From Cryptomeria japonica (lineage: Eukaryota; Streptophyta; Pinopsida; Cupressales; Cupressaceae): 64,000 bases of DNA. Position 1 is the stretch's first letter. Each line of letters starts with the position of its first letter. The stretch covers positions 665,242,352 through 665,306,351 of the forward strand of contig NC_081412.1 in the NCBI RefSeq assembly GCF_030272615.1, read 5' to 3'. Made by a program: the position numbers and the translations under genes. The notes beneath the pieces are model-generated. The model saw nothing but the letters and a program-made list of their open reading frames with translations. It made no database searches and was not told the origin of the DNA. Of this stretch, positions 24,235 to 36,904 are shown piece by piece.

Positions 24235-25139
24235 TCTGTTTTTTTTTGGCAAGGTGGCAATGCCACTTGATATATTTTATTAATAATATATAATTTTTAC
24301 AATATATTTAAAAACAGATTCAAACTGAGCTCCTGGAGAAAAGAACCAACAAGAAAAACTCCGGTCATTGCTCATCAACATGGCTATAGAAGAGAAGTAG
24401 TGAACAATCCTCTAGTCGGAGCTAGTTACAAAATAGAGATCAGCAAAGGAGCATGCAGGCTCATTTACAAATAGGAGCATGCAAGCTCATTTTACAGAAT
24501 AGGAGCATGCAAGCTTATTTACAAAATAAGTTCCTGGGATATCTTGAAGGCCCTGCAAAAAGAACTCCTGCAACCAAAATTGACATGCCCCTGGACCAAT
24601 AAAATACCTGCAACCAATATATATATATATACTATAGAATGCAGAGAATATTCAAGAAACACAAGGGTCCAAAACATGACTGACACCAATGACATGAGAT
24701 ATGTGGTCCGCCATTATAGACAAATGCCAAAGGAGAAGAGGTGAATGTGGAAATGCTAGAGAGAAATGAAGCCCAAAGTTTTTATGCCGTAAATGAAAAG
24801 AAAGAGGAGATATATCATAAAAATATGACAAACCAAAAGAAGCAACATACAAAGATAATCATGAAAACAACACCACACCAAACTTTAAATGGCATATGAA
24901 GGACGGATTCCCAATGTGAAAATAAATATCTCTAGATTTCGCACCAGAAGAGAGTACCAAACACACGAACAACATCAATAACAACCAACTCATCATTAAT
25001 GAATGCCAAGTGATGATTGAGTAAAGCAAAGTACCTCAAATAAAAACCAAATGGAATTATGAAAAGAAATACTTCACCAAGAGAAGATAATATCAACTTG
25101 TATAAATGAGCAATCATATAATAAGAAAAATTAAATACT
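24235..25139 (-). other. LINE-2 3' untranslated region
   Basis: About 900 bases between the end of RNase H homology and the A-rich terminus, with no coding frame that can be supported. This contrasts with LINE-1, which has ORF3 in the same place. Confidence 0.6.
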
Positions 25140-28100
25140 CGACTCTCTTCAGGCTATACTTAATAGGTTTGGGAAGCTCATCAAATCACACCCCAATCGA
25201 GAGGAATCTATACCAATTTTGTCATAACCCATATTAGCGAGGCAATCAGCCAATGCATTACCTTCATGATAAACATGTGAGATGATGAGGTGCTCAAATG
25301 TATCAAGAAGAGTCCATATTTGTTCAAGAATATACCGGAAATGCCAATTATCAATTTTTCTTGCCTTGCAAGCATTAATGACAATAGCCGAATCACCTTC
25401 AATATGAAGTTATTTGAAATTCAAATCCTTAGCCATAACAAGACCTTCTAAAAGAGCACAAGCCTCGGCCATATTTTTTGTGCCAGAAGAAATTGGCATA
25501 GCTTTTAATGCTAATTAAAAACCCAAATGATCATGAAAAACTATCCCTATTCCTGAATCACTCGGATTTCCACGAGAGGAACCATCAAAATTCAATTTAC
25601 AAAAAGGGGCATTAGGAGGATGCAATTTTATGGAATTTCTATCTACAGGTGTTTTTCGAATCCTTGGAAAGACGGGTGATACAAAAATAATGATACTTTT
25701 CCAAGAAGAGATCATAAAATTGTCCCAGGAAGAGAACTCTGAATTCATATTAAAATATTCTGAACATGAGCATTAACTTGCTGAATAATACTTCTTTCCA
25801 AAATCCCAAGAACAACCAATAAATCCGATGAGTCACATCTAAAAATGTGCTTGTTTCTTTCCCACCAAATGGCCCATATGACTTAAGAGGGAATTATAAA
25901 CCACAAACAAGCAAATAGAGAAGATGAATACAAAACTGGCCAAGTCTGAAACATGTCCCATAAAGATAAAGGTAAAGGGAATGAAAGAGATAACTTTTGG
26001 AGGACAAAATGCCAACACTACTCGCAAACTCACAATGAAGAAAAAGATGATTGACATCTTCAAGAGCCTTACCACATAAGACACAAGAAAAGGAGGCTGC
26101 AATATTAAATTTGACTAAATAGTCACTAGTCAAAATTCTATTTTGCAGCGCGAGCCAGGAAAAAACACCAACTTTAGGTAATACTGAATTATTCCAACAC
26201 AACAAAAAGGCACAATGAGGAGCATTTTGATTGGCCATTTGTTGAATAGAAAATATCCTTCTTTAACAGAGCAGTTTCCCGATTTGGAAGGGCACCAGAT
26301 AAGTTGGTCTTTGATGTTAGAAAGCAAAGCCACTTGGTCTTGTAAAATAGATTTAAAATTTTGAATTTCTTGCAAGGACAACGGAAGAGTAGAGGGATCC
26401 TTCCATGAGACCTTGTGAGAAAATAGATCAACAGTATCTACATAATCAACCAATCTAACTCCCCATGATTGAGAAAGAACAACTGAAACAAAAGCAAGAG
26501 AATCATGCTACGAAAGGGGGGGAAAGCCATTCTAGGAGTCTTTCCAAAAAAGAATATCCTCCCCTGAATGGACCTACCAGGAGAGAAAATTAGAGACCAC
26601 TTCCCTACATGATATCATAGTTCCAAATAGCAAACCCCTATGGAGGATTAGAAATTGCAAATATCCTAGTAGGATTCTGGGAATCCAAATACTTAGCCTG
26701 CAAAATTTGGCACCACAGAGATTGGGGCTTAGTATACATAGACCAAACTAGTTTGCCCCCAAAAGCCCTATTTCTTTTAGATAAGTCCTGAATCCTAGCA
26801 CCACCAACTTGCTTGGAAAGAGACATCTTGGTCAAAAAAATTAGTGGAATTGTTTTATCTTCTGTCATGTAATTTTTCCAAAGAAAAGATTGAATAATCT
26901 TTTCAATTTGGGAGATGACTGATCTGGGAGCTTGAAGAACTGAGAAGTGATTAGGAATGGCAAATAGGACCATTTTAATGAGAAGTATCCCACTTGAAAG
27001 AGACAACCACCTAGCCTTCCAAGCAGAAATACAAGATTTAAGTCTCTCAATAACCGAATTCCAAAATGAAGACTTAGCAGATCCCATAAAGAAAGGAATC
27101 CCCAAATAGGTAGAAGGAAGAGAGTCTACTGGGAAACCTAAGATATTCACAAGTCTATCAGCCACAAATTGAGGAGTATTAAAAATGAAGATCTTGGATT
27201 TATGGGGGCTAATCTATTGACCAGATCCAATAGTATAAGTATCCAGAATAAATTTAATATGAGTAGCCTCTTGAATAGAACAGGGCCCAAATAAAGTGTA
27301 TCACCGGCAAAAAGGTTATGAGTGACTGAAATATCAGAGTTAGGAATTAACACCCCTTGCCAAAAGCCCAGATCTCTTTTCTTAATAACCAATTGACTAA
27401 AAGCTTTTGCCATAATGATAAATAAGAAAGGAGATAAAGGATCTCCTTGTCTAACACCCTGGGTTGAAGAAAAGTATCTAGAGGGAGCTCCATTAATGAT
27501 GACAGAAAATGAAACAATAGAAATACAACTCTTGATCCATTTACACCAACTTTCAGAGGAACTAAATTTTCTCAAAACTTTGAGCAAAAAAGCCCAGCAA
27601 ACTTTGTCATAAGCCTTCATCATATCAAGTTTGACCACAAAAGCTGGGATATTGGACGAATTTATGGAATGTAAAGTTTCATGAGCAACAATTGCTCCCT
27701 CATGCATTTCCCGACCCAAAACAAAACCTCCTTGTTGAGGAGAGATGATATGAGGAAGGAGAATTTTAAGTCTTAAATAAATAGCCTTGGTGAAGATTTT
27801 GTAAATAGATTTGCACAAAGAAATGGGTCTAAATTCAGCAAAAGTTTGGGTATTCTTAGATTTCCGGATAAGGGCAATATAAGTGATGTTAAAATTTTTA
27901 AGGATATACCCACCCCTTATAGACTCTTCCAAAGCCATTAATAAGTCAAAACCAATAAATTACCAACATTTCTAAAAGAACAAGATAGTAAACCATCAAG
28001 AACCGAATCTTTGTCATGGGCCATGGAAAAAACAACAGAATTAAGCTAATCTAAAGAAAAAGGCCTCATAAGAAAGTAATTATCCTCATGAGAAACAAGG

Positions 28101-28356
28101 GAGGGGATAGATTCTAAAAGAAAATCCACGTGATGAGCCATAGAGGAAGAAGAAAAAGAAGGAGATAACAATTCCTTAAAAAAAGACACCCCCTCCTCTC
28201 TAATCTACTAATCTGAATTAAGGACATAACCAGACTTAGAATCCTTAATACTAAAAATTGTAGAAGTAGCTTGTTTAAGCTTGGTTGTAGCTTGAAAGAA
28301 GGAAGTATTCCTATCACCTTCTTTAAGCCAAACCTCATGAGACTTTTGCTGCCAAT
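25140..28356 (-). pseudogene. LINE-2 ORF2, RT to RNase H part
   Basis: Resumes after the LTR insertion with WLKEGDRNTSFFQATTKLKQ (28330-28270). After a frame change near 27950, the RT core follows: FRPISLCKSIYKI, VVKLDMMKAYDKVCWAFL, GVRQGDPLSPFLF and a damaged catalytic box FAGDT (FADDT expected) near 27300. A frameshift follows. The thumb/linker region is at 27165-26638 (STYLGIPFFMGSAKSSFW). A zf-RVT segment is at 26238-25894 (CVLCGKALEDVNHLFLHC). RNase H is at about 25600-25140 (KLNFDGSSRGNPSDSGIG, then HIEGDSAIVI), with TAA stops at about 25515 and 25411. Multiple frameshifts make this copy more decayed than LINE-1. Confidence 0.93.
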
Positions 28357-29400
28357 TGTGTGTGAGAAAAGTGGACCTGTATCTGTATCTTAAATACACA
28401 ACACTTCAATTAAGTCATTAGATGCATGGTTAGTAAATCAATAATCAATGAATAATAAACCATTACAACGCAACCCATTGCCTTCTAGTATATGTGAGTT
28501 TAGATTGCTCTCAGATTGCTAAGCTATCCAGTGACTAGACAACACCTAAATGAAGGATTTTTAAATCTATATGAGCATGGATTTAAGCTAGATATGCAAG
28601 ATTAATCTAACATGAATTAAGCAATATAAAATAACCAATATGCAATATCTCAATGCAAATTCTCAATGAACCTAGAGCAAAAACAACATAATAACAATAG
28701 ATTCTCCGGGATTTCTGAATGAGAGATGAGAGCCTAAATTTATAGAAAATTCAGAAAGAAACCAACGACTGAGATCAAATGATGATGAGCGGTCAAGATT
28801 TTCCAAGAGGAAGCACAATCTAGGTGAATTGATGTGATTGGATGTTTTTCTCAGTTTTAAAGGAAATTGAACTAAAATTAAGATAAAATCAAGAAAAAAC
28901 TAATTTATTCTCTATTTCATTCAATTTTAATATTTAATTGTTTTAATTGCTTTCTTTGAGATTATTTATCAATTTTTAATTTTTTTTTCAAGATTATATC
29001 CAATTGATCTCTTTTCTCAAATTTTAATTATTTTTTGTCAATTAATTCCTTTTTTTATTTATTTCCTTTTTTTGAAGATTTGTGCTCATAATTTCCAATT
29101 CCTCTTTCTTGATTTGTTTCCTTTTTTGAAGATTTATGGCAAATTAATTTATTTAATTAAATATGCTAGGATATTCAATTAAAATAAATAAGATAATTGT
29201 TTAAAATGATTTACTTAGAATGATCAATTAATTAAATAAATATTTAATTAATATTGGTTGATTAATTTTGCCATTTGACATTGATGATTTTAGAAATTAA
29301 TTGTGTGCTCAAGATTGATTTAATTGCCTTTGGTTAGGACCTTGGTGATGTTGTCGAGATTAGGGGCTCATGGTTTAGATGACCATTTTAGGGTATTACA
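28357..29400 (-). repeat. LARD 3' LTR
   Basis: 1044 bp. In minus orientation it begins TGTAATACCCTAAAATGG and ends CACACA. It matches 35838-36904 along its whole length. The right LTR has an extra 22-bp duplication near 36065-36090 (TTAAGCTAGATGGATGCAAG). Confidence 0.92.
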
Positions 29401-29414
29401 TTTGCCCCTCTTTG
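29401..29414 (-). other. polypurine tract of LARD
   Basis: Minus strand CAAAGAGGGGCAAA directly abuts the LTR start TGTAATACCC. It would prime plus-strand DNA synthesis. Confidence 0.8.
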
Positions 29415-32400
29415 AATTAATGTGCGAGCAATGCATTGGTTCAAAGAATAGTTGATGTCTAAGAGATAGTAGTTCTGAACTTGATTAATCACGAACTAGA
29501 TGAAAAGCAAGGTGTTTAGCTTTTTTCAAAGCGACGAAGCTGAATGAAGTCAAATTAAAGCAATACCAATCCTAGACTTGATTTAACTTAGGAACGATAG
29601 AAAACAAAAGATACCGAACTTGAACTTGATTGATCAAGAAGCAGATCTTACTGATCTAGAACTTGATTGATCTAGACACAGTGAGTGATGATAAAAATCG
29701 ATCTTGAACTTGATTGATCAAGATATGATGAGCGAAGATAAATTGTCCAACTTGATCCAAAGCGATAAATACTGAACACCTGCTTAGATTGAGTGTGATC
29801 AAAGATACTCTTTAAACCCTTGATTGAGTTTAATCGAATAATCAACTTGATGAAAAGCGATGAAACTGATTAACGTTAAGAGACTGATTCAAAGACAATG
29901 TCAGCTTGATATGAAGCGATAAAACTGATATGCCCCTAGCGCTTGATTCAATTTAGATGATCGAGAGATATCAACTTGATATAAAGTGATGAAGTTGAGA
30001 TGCCCCTAGCAATGAGGTCTTGTTTGATTTTCTTTAGTTATAAAGATTTTTGCTTGACTTTTTATGAAGATCTGAAAATTTTCTCGACATTCAAGATGTG
30101 AGGTCATAAGAACACGAGTATGCCCCGTCAGGAGCAAAATCGAAATATAGTGAGGGTATATGATGATAGACAATTACTTTAGCGATGATGATGATTTGAG
30201 GACGAAAGTGAGTCAGAGGAATAAAATTGAGACTCAATGTTGGTTGACAAGAGATTGAGCACAAATTGAAGAAGAGAATGAGCAGTTGATGAAAGCGCTA
30301 AGTGGTCAACATCATGAAATTTTGATGAGAGAATTGACATCAGATTTTGATTTCGATCCCGAAAATGGACTCAAGAAAGCCAATTTACGAGCTCTTGATT
30401 TGATTTCATCATACTTATGTTGGTTGATTATGAGATGTCCATCTATATGCTTTATTCTATATGTATGCATATCTTTTCAGTATAGATGAATGAATGCAAA
30501 TGGAATATGGATGTTTATTTTTGTTTCTTTTTATGCAAATAAATGATGATGCAAATAAATGAGGAGAATGAGTAACTAGTAATGCAAATGTTTATTTTCT
30601 TCATGCAAATAAGTGTAAAATGAAATGTATGGATCTATATAAGATGCTCATGTATGCAACTAACATCTCAATACACAAGTACTTGATCGGAGAAATGATG
30701 AGGAAGAAACCACTTAGCGAATAAATGATGAAGCTTCCAACTCTCATTCAGAAGATAAAGAGAGCATTGTTATTATACTGAAATCACTCTAAATTCACAA
30801 AATGCAAAATGAAATGCAAAATGGGATGCACAAGGAAATGCAATCCTAAACCTAGTCACTGGATTTGAAAAGCTTAATTTTCATCATTGAGCATTTTACA
30901 AACATAGCAGGCAGAATAAAGTTCATTTCTTTTCATGTGCAATATTAATTATCTTGTCCGCAATGACCCTTTTTTCGTTCATATCCTTGGACAGATTTCG
31001 TAGGGACCTGGATTGCATGATAAAGAAATTTCCTCAAAACAGACAAAGAAATGATGGGAACCTCCCCATAGCATACAAATAAGCGGAGTCAAGGTATGTG
31101 AGGCGATTTCACCTTGATGTGAAGGCTCTTATCATAGACACCCAGCTAATTTAGATGTTTCCAGATCATTGGCATCATTCCTTCAAGCATAAAACAAAGA
31201 AGATATTATGCCCCCAATACTTTCTCCTCTTAGTCAAGATAGACTTCCTCGAGTTACTCAAAGGGATAATAATCGAAAACCAATATAAAAGACAGCACAT
31301 AAAGAAAATTTTCATTCATAGCTCAAACTATTTAGTGATTATTTTTCATTATGTTGTTTTGCTTGTTAACTCAATGATAAAACTCTTCAGTAGTCAGGAG
31401 ACAGGTAACTGACTCGAAGTGGACGACCAGGTTTCACTGCTGTAGGGTTGAATTGGTTGATACTGCTTAGGACATGTAATGTGCTCTTGTTGATTAACCT
31501 AAGACTAGGACATTGATCAGTTTCAAGCCATGAGGGTTCCAATGAACCAGGATGTCACAAAAGTGACTGAAATATGTACAAGAAAAAGCAAAGATGCATG
31601 AAAGAGGGAATGCCAACATTGCATTGATAGATGGAGTGCTTGAGTACAAGAGGCGCCTATTTGCCAGGTTTTCACCTACTTGGCAAAGATTCATATATAT
31701 TTTTTTTTACCAAGGTTCCTGTTTACTAGGTTTTCACCAGGGCATTTTCTCTCTTTTTTCCTTTTTTTCTTCTTTTGTTTTTTTGAATTTCTTCAGGACT
31801 TTTTCTAATTTTTAGGATTTTTTCAGGACTTTTTCTGATTTTTAGGATTTTTTTCAGGACTTTTTATGATTTTTCTGATTTTTTTCATGACTTTTTATGA
31901 TTGTTAAGAGTGTGTTTAGGACATTTTATAATTTTTAGAATTTTGATGTTTGCCCCTAGTGTCTAGCAAGGCAAAATGGATTTTGAGTACATGAATGGAT
32001 AAGCGAATGATGGTGCACACTTTCAAGGACTATCTCACAACATTAATCCAAGCACAAGGTCTAGATAATGTAAAGCGAGGATTTTAGCGATGTAAAGAAA
32101 GGATTTTAGCAATGTAAAGCAAGGATATAGCACAACAAAGCAAAGATATAGTGTAATGAAGCCATATGGTCCAAAGATGTGGCCATGTTAAGAGGTTTGT
32201 GGAAAGCATGTTTTTGCATTTTGTCCATAGTGTTGATCAAGATCAAGGGATAGATTTGGATAGGAGGAAGATATGATAAGCAAGATCAAAAGGGAGTAAT
32301 GAAGGATGTAAGCAAGCAATGGATAGGAGCTAAAGGGTCTGGATCAAGTGCAATATATAGGACATACAAAACCTGTAAAGATCCTTAACCTTGTCAAGAT

Positions 32401-32816
32401 CAAAGGTGGAAAAGGGATATGAATGTAGATAAAGCGAATGAGGGATAATGGAGGATGAAGGATAATAGAGGATGCACATGGATGGAACTTTCCCCCAATG
32501 TAAAATGCAAAAGGATAATGGATTATGCATGATGCCTATTTGCCAGGTTTTCATCATGGTACTTTCCCAAGGCACCACAAGAAGTGGTTTTCACTTGCAG
32601 ATGAAATTATTTCTCTTTACTTTTTTTTTTTTCACTTTTTTCATCATTTTTTTTTTCTTTTGGAAGATAATGGAGGCATGATAGGGGATGGAAGAAGGAC
32701 CTCACCATCTCACTACTTTGGATGGTACCCTTAGAATATGAGTTGAAATAGACCATGGCTATGAAGGTATGCTCAAAGATGTTGGCAGGATAATGAAATG
32801 AAACTAGGGCAAGGAT
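29415..32816. other. LARD internal non-coding region
   Basis: No coding frame supported. Several short-period repeats: AACTTGATTGATCWAGA words at 29600-29730, a roughly 70-bp pair ending TGATATGCCCCTAGC / TGAGATGCCCCTAGC (29895-30013), TTTTTCAGGACTTTTT units of about 32 bp (31795-31930), and GGATTTTAGCAATGTAAAGC units of about 24 bp (32070-32155). Confidence 0.6.
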
Positions 32817-34658
32817 TTATGCAAAGGATTGGATAAGAGGGATGGAAGGGTGAAAAAGAGGTGTTGGATAAGGGATGAGATTTTGGAAGAATTGTGTATG
32901 GCTAGATGGAAATGTTGGAAAGATCAACATTGGCACACATCTTGAGGGATGGTGGACATATGGAAGAGAAGTGAATCTCAAATTTTGAGATTTGGATGGA
33001 GGAAAGGTTATAGATTTTGGGGCATAAGAACCCAAAATGGATGAAGGAGGTGATGGAGGAATAGACTCAGAAGGTTTGGATAGAGGAACAACAATTTTGG
33101 ATGCCAATTTTGATTTTTATTTAGATTTTTGTGCTTCAAGCAGCCGCTTAGGGATCCACATGGTCTTTGATTTTTCATGCTTTTGTAGTTCCTTAGATCG
33201 CATTGCTTGTACAAGTGCCTTAGGAACCCATATAACTTTTGAATTTTCTTCTTTCTTTGTGGGCCTTAGTGGCGTTTTGTATTTTTCTTTTTCTTTTTGG
33301 ATCATATTTTGCTTTGTTTTGACATGTCGATTAGATGGGACATGTTGATCCTTGAATACATGTGGATTGCTTGATTTATGAATTTTATGCTTGGCATCCA
33401 ATTTGATTGGAGGGAGATGCGTGGATATATAGGAATTATATGTAAGTCTTTTAGATGGATGGAAGGTACTCAAATATGTGTGCCTTTGTTGATCTTGCAT
33501 AAGGGATGGAGGGATATAGGGACCTATAATGGATGGAAGCAATGATGGGGAAAGAGTATATTTGGATTTAACTGGAGAAATGTAGGATTTATGAGAGATA
33601 CTGACATCTTGACAAATGTCCCTAAGGCCATGACCTTTAACATTTTCTTTAATATGGAGGAGTTCTTGCTTGTGGAGATCTACCTCTTTTCCTTTATAAA
33701 TATTTTGACTTGTAGGATACTCTTTGCTTTGGAAAGAAGGTGCGAGTCCATTATGAGATGGAGGTGGAATGTAGGGAATGATAGGATCATGAGAGGGATT
33801 TGTAGGCATGATGGATCCTTGAGGTGAAAATGGAGGATTATGACATGGAAGAGGACCATTGGATAGATTAGGAAGGGTGTTTGACTCTTCATTTTGAATA
33901 GGATCATTTGAAAAGGTGGAAGAGGCTTCATGATCTTGCTTAGGAAGTGGATTAGGAATGAGATTTGGAAGAATGCTTTGTTCTTCAGATGAAAGAAGTT
34001 CATCTTGGAAGAAATGAAAAGGTATAAAGGGATCATCATGGGATTCTAGGGAGGTGGGATCTTTTTAAATCATTAGATGGGATTGAGGAATTTTGGTGTC
34101 TTGATCTTGATTTATGATAGGACTTGTTTCTTCATTTTTCAGATTATCCTCTTGACATGGAGTCACTTCTAAGGAAGGGGTAGGATTGTGCATAGGCATA
34201 GGGGATTCTTGGAAGGTCTCCATATTTTGGCATGATGGGGAAGCATTTTAAGTGGGACTCTCTAGAGTGGGTATGTTTGGAATTGGAGTGCATGATGGCA
34301 TAGGATATGGGATTTTTAAATCTTTAGAGGAACTTGTAGCATTAACTTGGATTTCCATAGGAGATAGCCCTTGAAGGTAAACATGAGAAATTTTATTGTT
34401 TGAAGGAGATGGTATGGATTGTTGCTGAGAAGTTTTAGGAGATGAAGGCATCATGGAAGGGATGGAGGCCACATATGGAGCCTTGCTAGACATAGGTTCA
34501 TGATTTTGATCATGCTTAGAAGTAGTTCCTTCTTTTTCTTTAGGTGACTCATTAGGATCTTCAGTTTCAATGACACCATCATCACAACATGCTAACCCCA
34601 GGGAAGTTGGTTTAGAGAAGAAAATATTTGCTTGCTGACTTAGGTACACACCCAATAG
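32817..34658 (-). pseudogene. Pro/Ser/His-rich sense ORF of LARD
   Basis: One frame of 614 codons on the element's sense strand, between the primer-binding site and the non-coding interior. It has only three internal stops, all TAA (34250, 34067, 33119). The N-terminal part contains TSLGLACCDDGVIETEDPNE. The bulk is low-complexity Pro/Ser/Asn/His-rich sequence (NPLPKQDHEASS, YISTHLPPIKLDAKHK). A basic segment is repeated near the end (KVIWVPKALVQAMRSKELQK, KTMWIPKRLLEAQKSK). No gag zinc knuckle or enzyme motif. Its place resembles the extra ORF upstream of gag in Ogre-type elements, but homology cannot be claimed from the sequence alone. No clear ATG start; the frame opens after a stop at 34661-34659. 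Confidence 0.6.
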
Positions 34659-35814
34659 CTAATAAGAAAATAGTTGTTGAGTCTCACGCAATGAATTCTC
34701 AACGTCGTATTAGCTAACCCCAAATGCTAATGGGGGCACGATATGGCAAGTGTCTTGGGAGAGTTACTATCTCTCCTGCATAAAGATTATCAACCTTTTG
34801 AAGGTGAATTGTGTAGCTTCTACTTTTAATTGGATCTAGTAAGGGTTTTGTTCGGCGCATCGAGGTATAAACTCAATTAAGAGGTCTCCCAGCCTTGAAA
34901 AGCAAGGGTCAATATACCCGAAGGTACTAAGGAGAGATATTCTCGAGCACTGCCGTTGACTTGATTTTCATCAAATCACGTTTATTTTATAGTGGGTTAG
35001 AGTACTTGGCGTTTAGCCATTCCCACTTAGGTTGTTCCCCTCACACAGGCCATAATGGCTTTAAGAGTTTTTCAACCCCTTAGGAGGGAAGGCCTGCTAA
35101 AGATGTACAAATCTCAAACAAAGAAAAAGCCTCAAGATTTCTAATTGTCTTAAAAAAAAAGACAAGAGCATACTCTCCTACCTCTCTGAATTTTCTAAAA
35201 ATACAAAAGACAGATTTGTTCATTAACCAGATAGCAAGTTAGGTGCCTAAAAAAATTAAAGAATACATGATGTTTGATTGATCTCTCTTTAGGCAACCTG
35301 CAAAAACAACGTATCAGTAGCCATGTTGTTTTTATTCTTGGACAGGCATATGTTTGATTGATCAATTTCTTTGACAAGCGTCCTGCAAGAAATTGGTTAG
35401 GCTATGAAAATACCAGGTAGACAGAAGACAATTCAGGGTCAGCGTTAGCATAATCAAAATTTAATTCAAGAAAAATCCTAAAAAGTGAAACTTTCTTTTA
35501 ATCTAACAGAAAACATAATCGTACGACAATTCTCATAAAATGGAACGACAAAAAACTTTTATCGTACGAGTCAGAAATTAGCACAGAATGACAGAGGATA
35601 AAATTGAACAACCAGAAACAATATGTCATACGAGTCCATATTCTGATTCGTATGACAAATTACAGGGTATAATATTATGTCGTACGATAAATGACAAGAT
35701 TCAATATAATGTCATACGATGCAGTGAAACTGCTTGTATGATATTTCGCAGAGATTGTACAGACGAAACTTGCAGGATAAAAAGAATGATTTTGAGGCCA
35801 AAAAAGTAGTTTTC
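34659..35814 (-). other. LARD leader region
   Basis: 1.15 kb between primer-binding site and ORF. It contains repeated TCGTACGA and TCATACGA palindromes at 35519-35760 and no convincing ORF. Confidence 0.5.
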
Positions 35815-35837
35815 TGCCCCACGGTGGGCACTAGAAA
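35815..35837 (-). other. primer-binding site of LARD
   Basis: Minus strand AGTGCCCACCGTGGGGC lies a few bases inside the 5' LTR. It resembles the TGGCGCCCACCGTGGGGC site of Ogre/Tat gypsy elements (recalled pattern; the exact tRNA is not assigned). Confidence 0.65.
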
Positions 35838-36904
35838 TGTGTGTGTGAAACGTGGACTTGTATCTATATCTGAAATACACAACACTTCAATTAAGTCATT
35901 AGATGCATGGTTAGTAAATCAATAATCAATGAATAATAAATAATTACAAAGTGACCCATTGTCTTCTATTAGATGCGAGTTTAGATTGCTCTCAAATTGC
36001 TAAGCTATCCAGTGACTAGACAACACCTAAATGAAGGATTTTTAAATCTATATGAGCATGTATTTAAGCTAGATGGATGCAAGATTTAAGCTAGATATGC
36101 AAGATTAATCTAACATGATTTAAGCAATATAAAATAACTAATATGCAATATCTCAATGAAAATTCTCAATGAACCTAGAGCAAAAACAACATAATAACAA
36201 TATATTCTCTAGGATTTTTGAATGAGGGATGAGAGCCTGAATTTATAAAAAATTCAGAAAGAAACCAACGGTTGAGATCAAATGATGATGAGCGGTCAAG
36301 ATTTTCCAAGAGGAAGCACAATCCAGGTGAATTGATGTGATTGGATGCTTTTCTCATTTTTAAAGGAAATTGAACTAAAATTAAGATAAAATCAAGAAAA
36401 AATTGATTTATTCTCTATTTCATTCAATTTTAATATTTAATTGTTTAATTGCTTTCTTTGAGATTATTTATCAATTTTTAATTTGTTTTTTCAAGATTAT
36501 CTCCAATAGATTTCTTTTCTCAAACTTTAATTATTTTTTGTCAATTAATTCCTTTTTTGATTTATTTCCCTTTTTTGAAGATTTGTGCTCATAATTTCCA
36601 ATTCCTCTTTCTTGATTTGTTTCCTTTTTTGAAGATTTATGGCAAATTAATTTATTTAATTAAATATGTTAGGATATTCAATTAAAATAAATAAGATAAT
36701 TGTTTAAAATGATTTACTTGGAATGACCAATTAATTAAATAAATATTTAATTAATATTGGTTGATTAATTTTGCCATGTGACATTGATGATTTTAGAAAT
36801 TAATTGTGTGCTCAAGATTGATTTAATTGCCTTTGGTTAGGACCTTGGTGATGTTGTCGAGATTAGGGGCTCATGGTTTAGATGACCATTTTTAGGGTAT
36901 TACA
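35838..36904 (-). repeat. LARD 5' LTR
   Basis: 1067 bp. Minus orientation TGTAATACCCTAAAAATGG to CACACACA. Near-identical partner of 28357-29400, with few substitutions visible by eye, so the insertion looks younger than LINE-2. Confidence 0.92.

Larger units (their letters stand above)
28357..36904 (-). mobile_element. non-autonomous LTR retrotransposon (LARD-like), inserted in LINE-2
   Basis: 8.5 kb with two closely similar LTRs (28357-29400 and 35838-36904). Orientation is minus: next to the right LTR is AGTGCCCACCGTGGGGC (35833-35817), the type of primer-binding site used by Ogre/Tat-like gypsy elements. Next to the left LTR is the polypurine tract CAAAGAGGGGCAAA (29414-29401). Flanking 5-mers CCAAT (28352-28356) and ACAAT (36905-36909) form a TSD with one mismatch. 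Removing the element and one TSD restores EIYWQQKSHEVW in LINE-2 ORF2. No gag, protease, RT or integrase motif was found; the only long sense ORF is 34658-32817. Confidence 0.9.
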
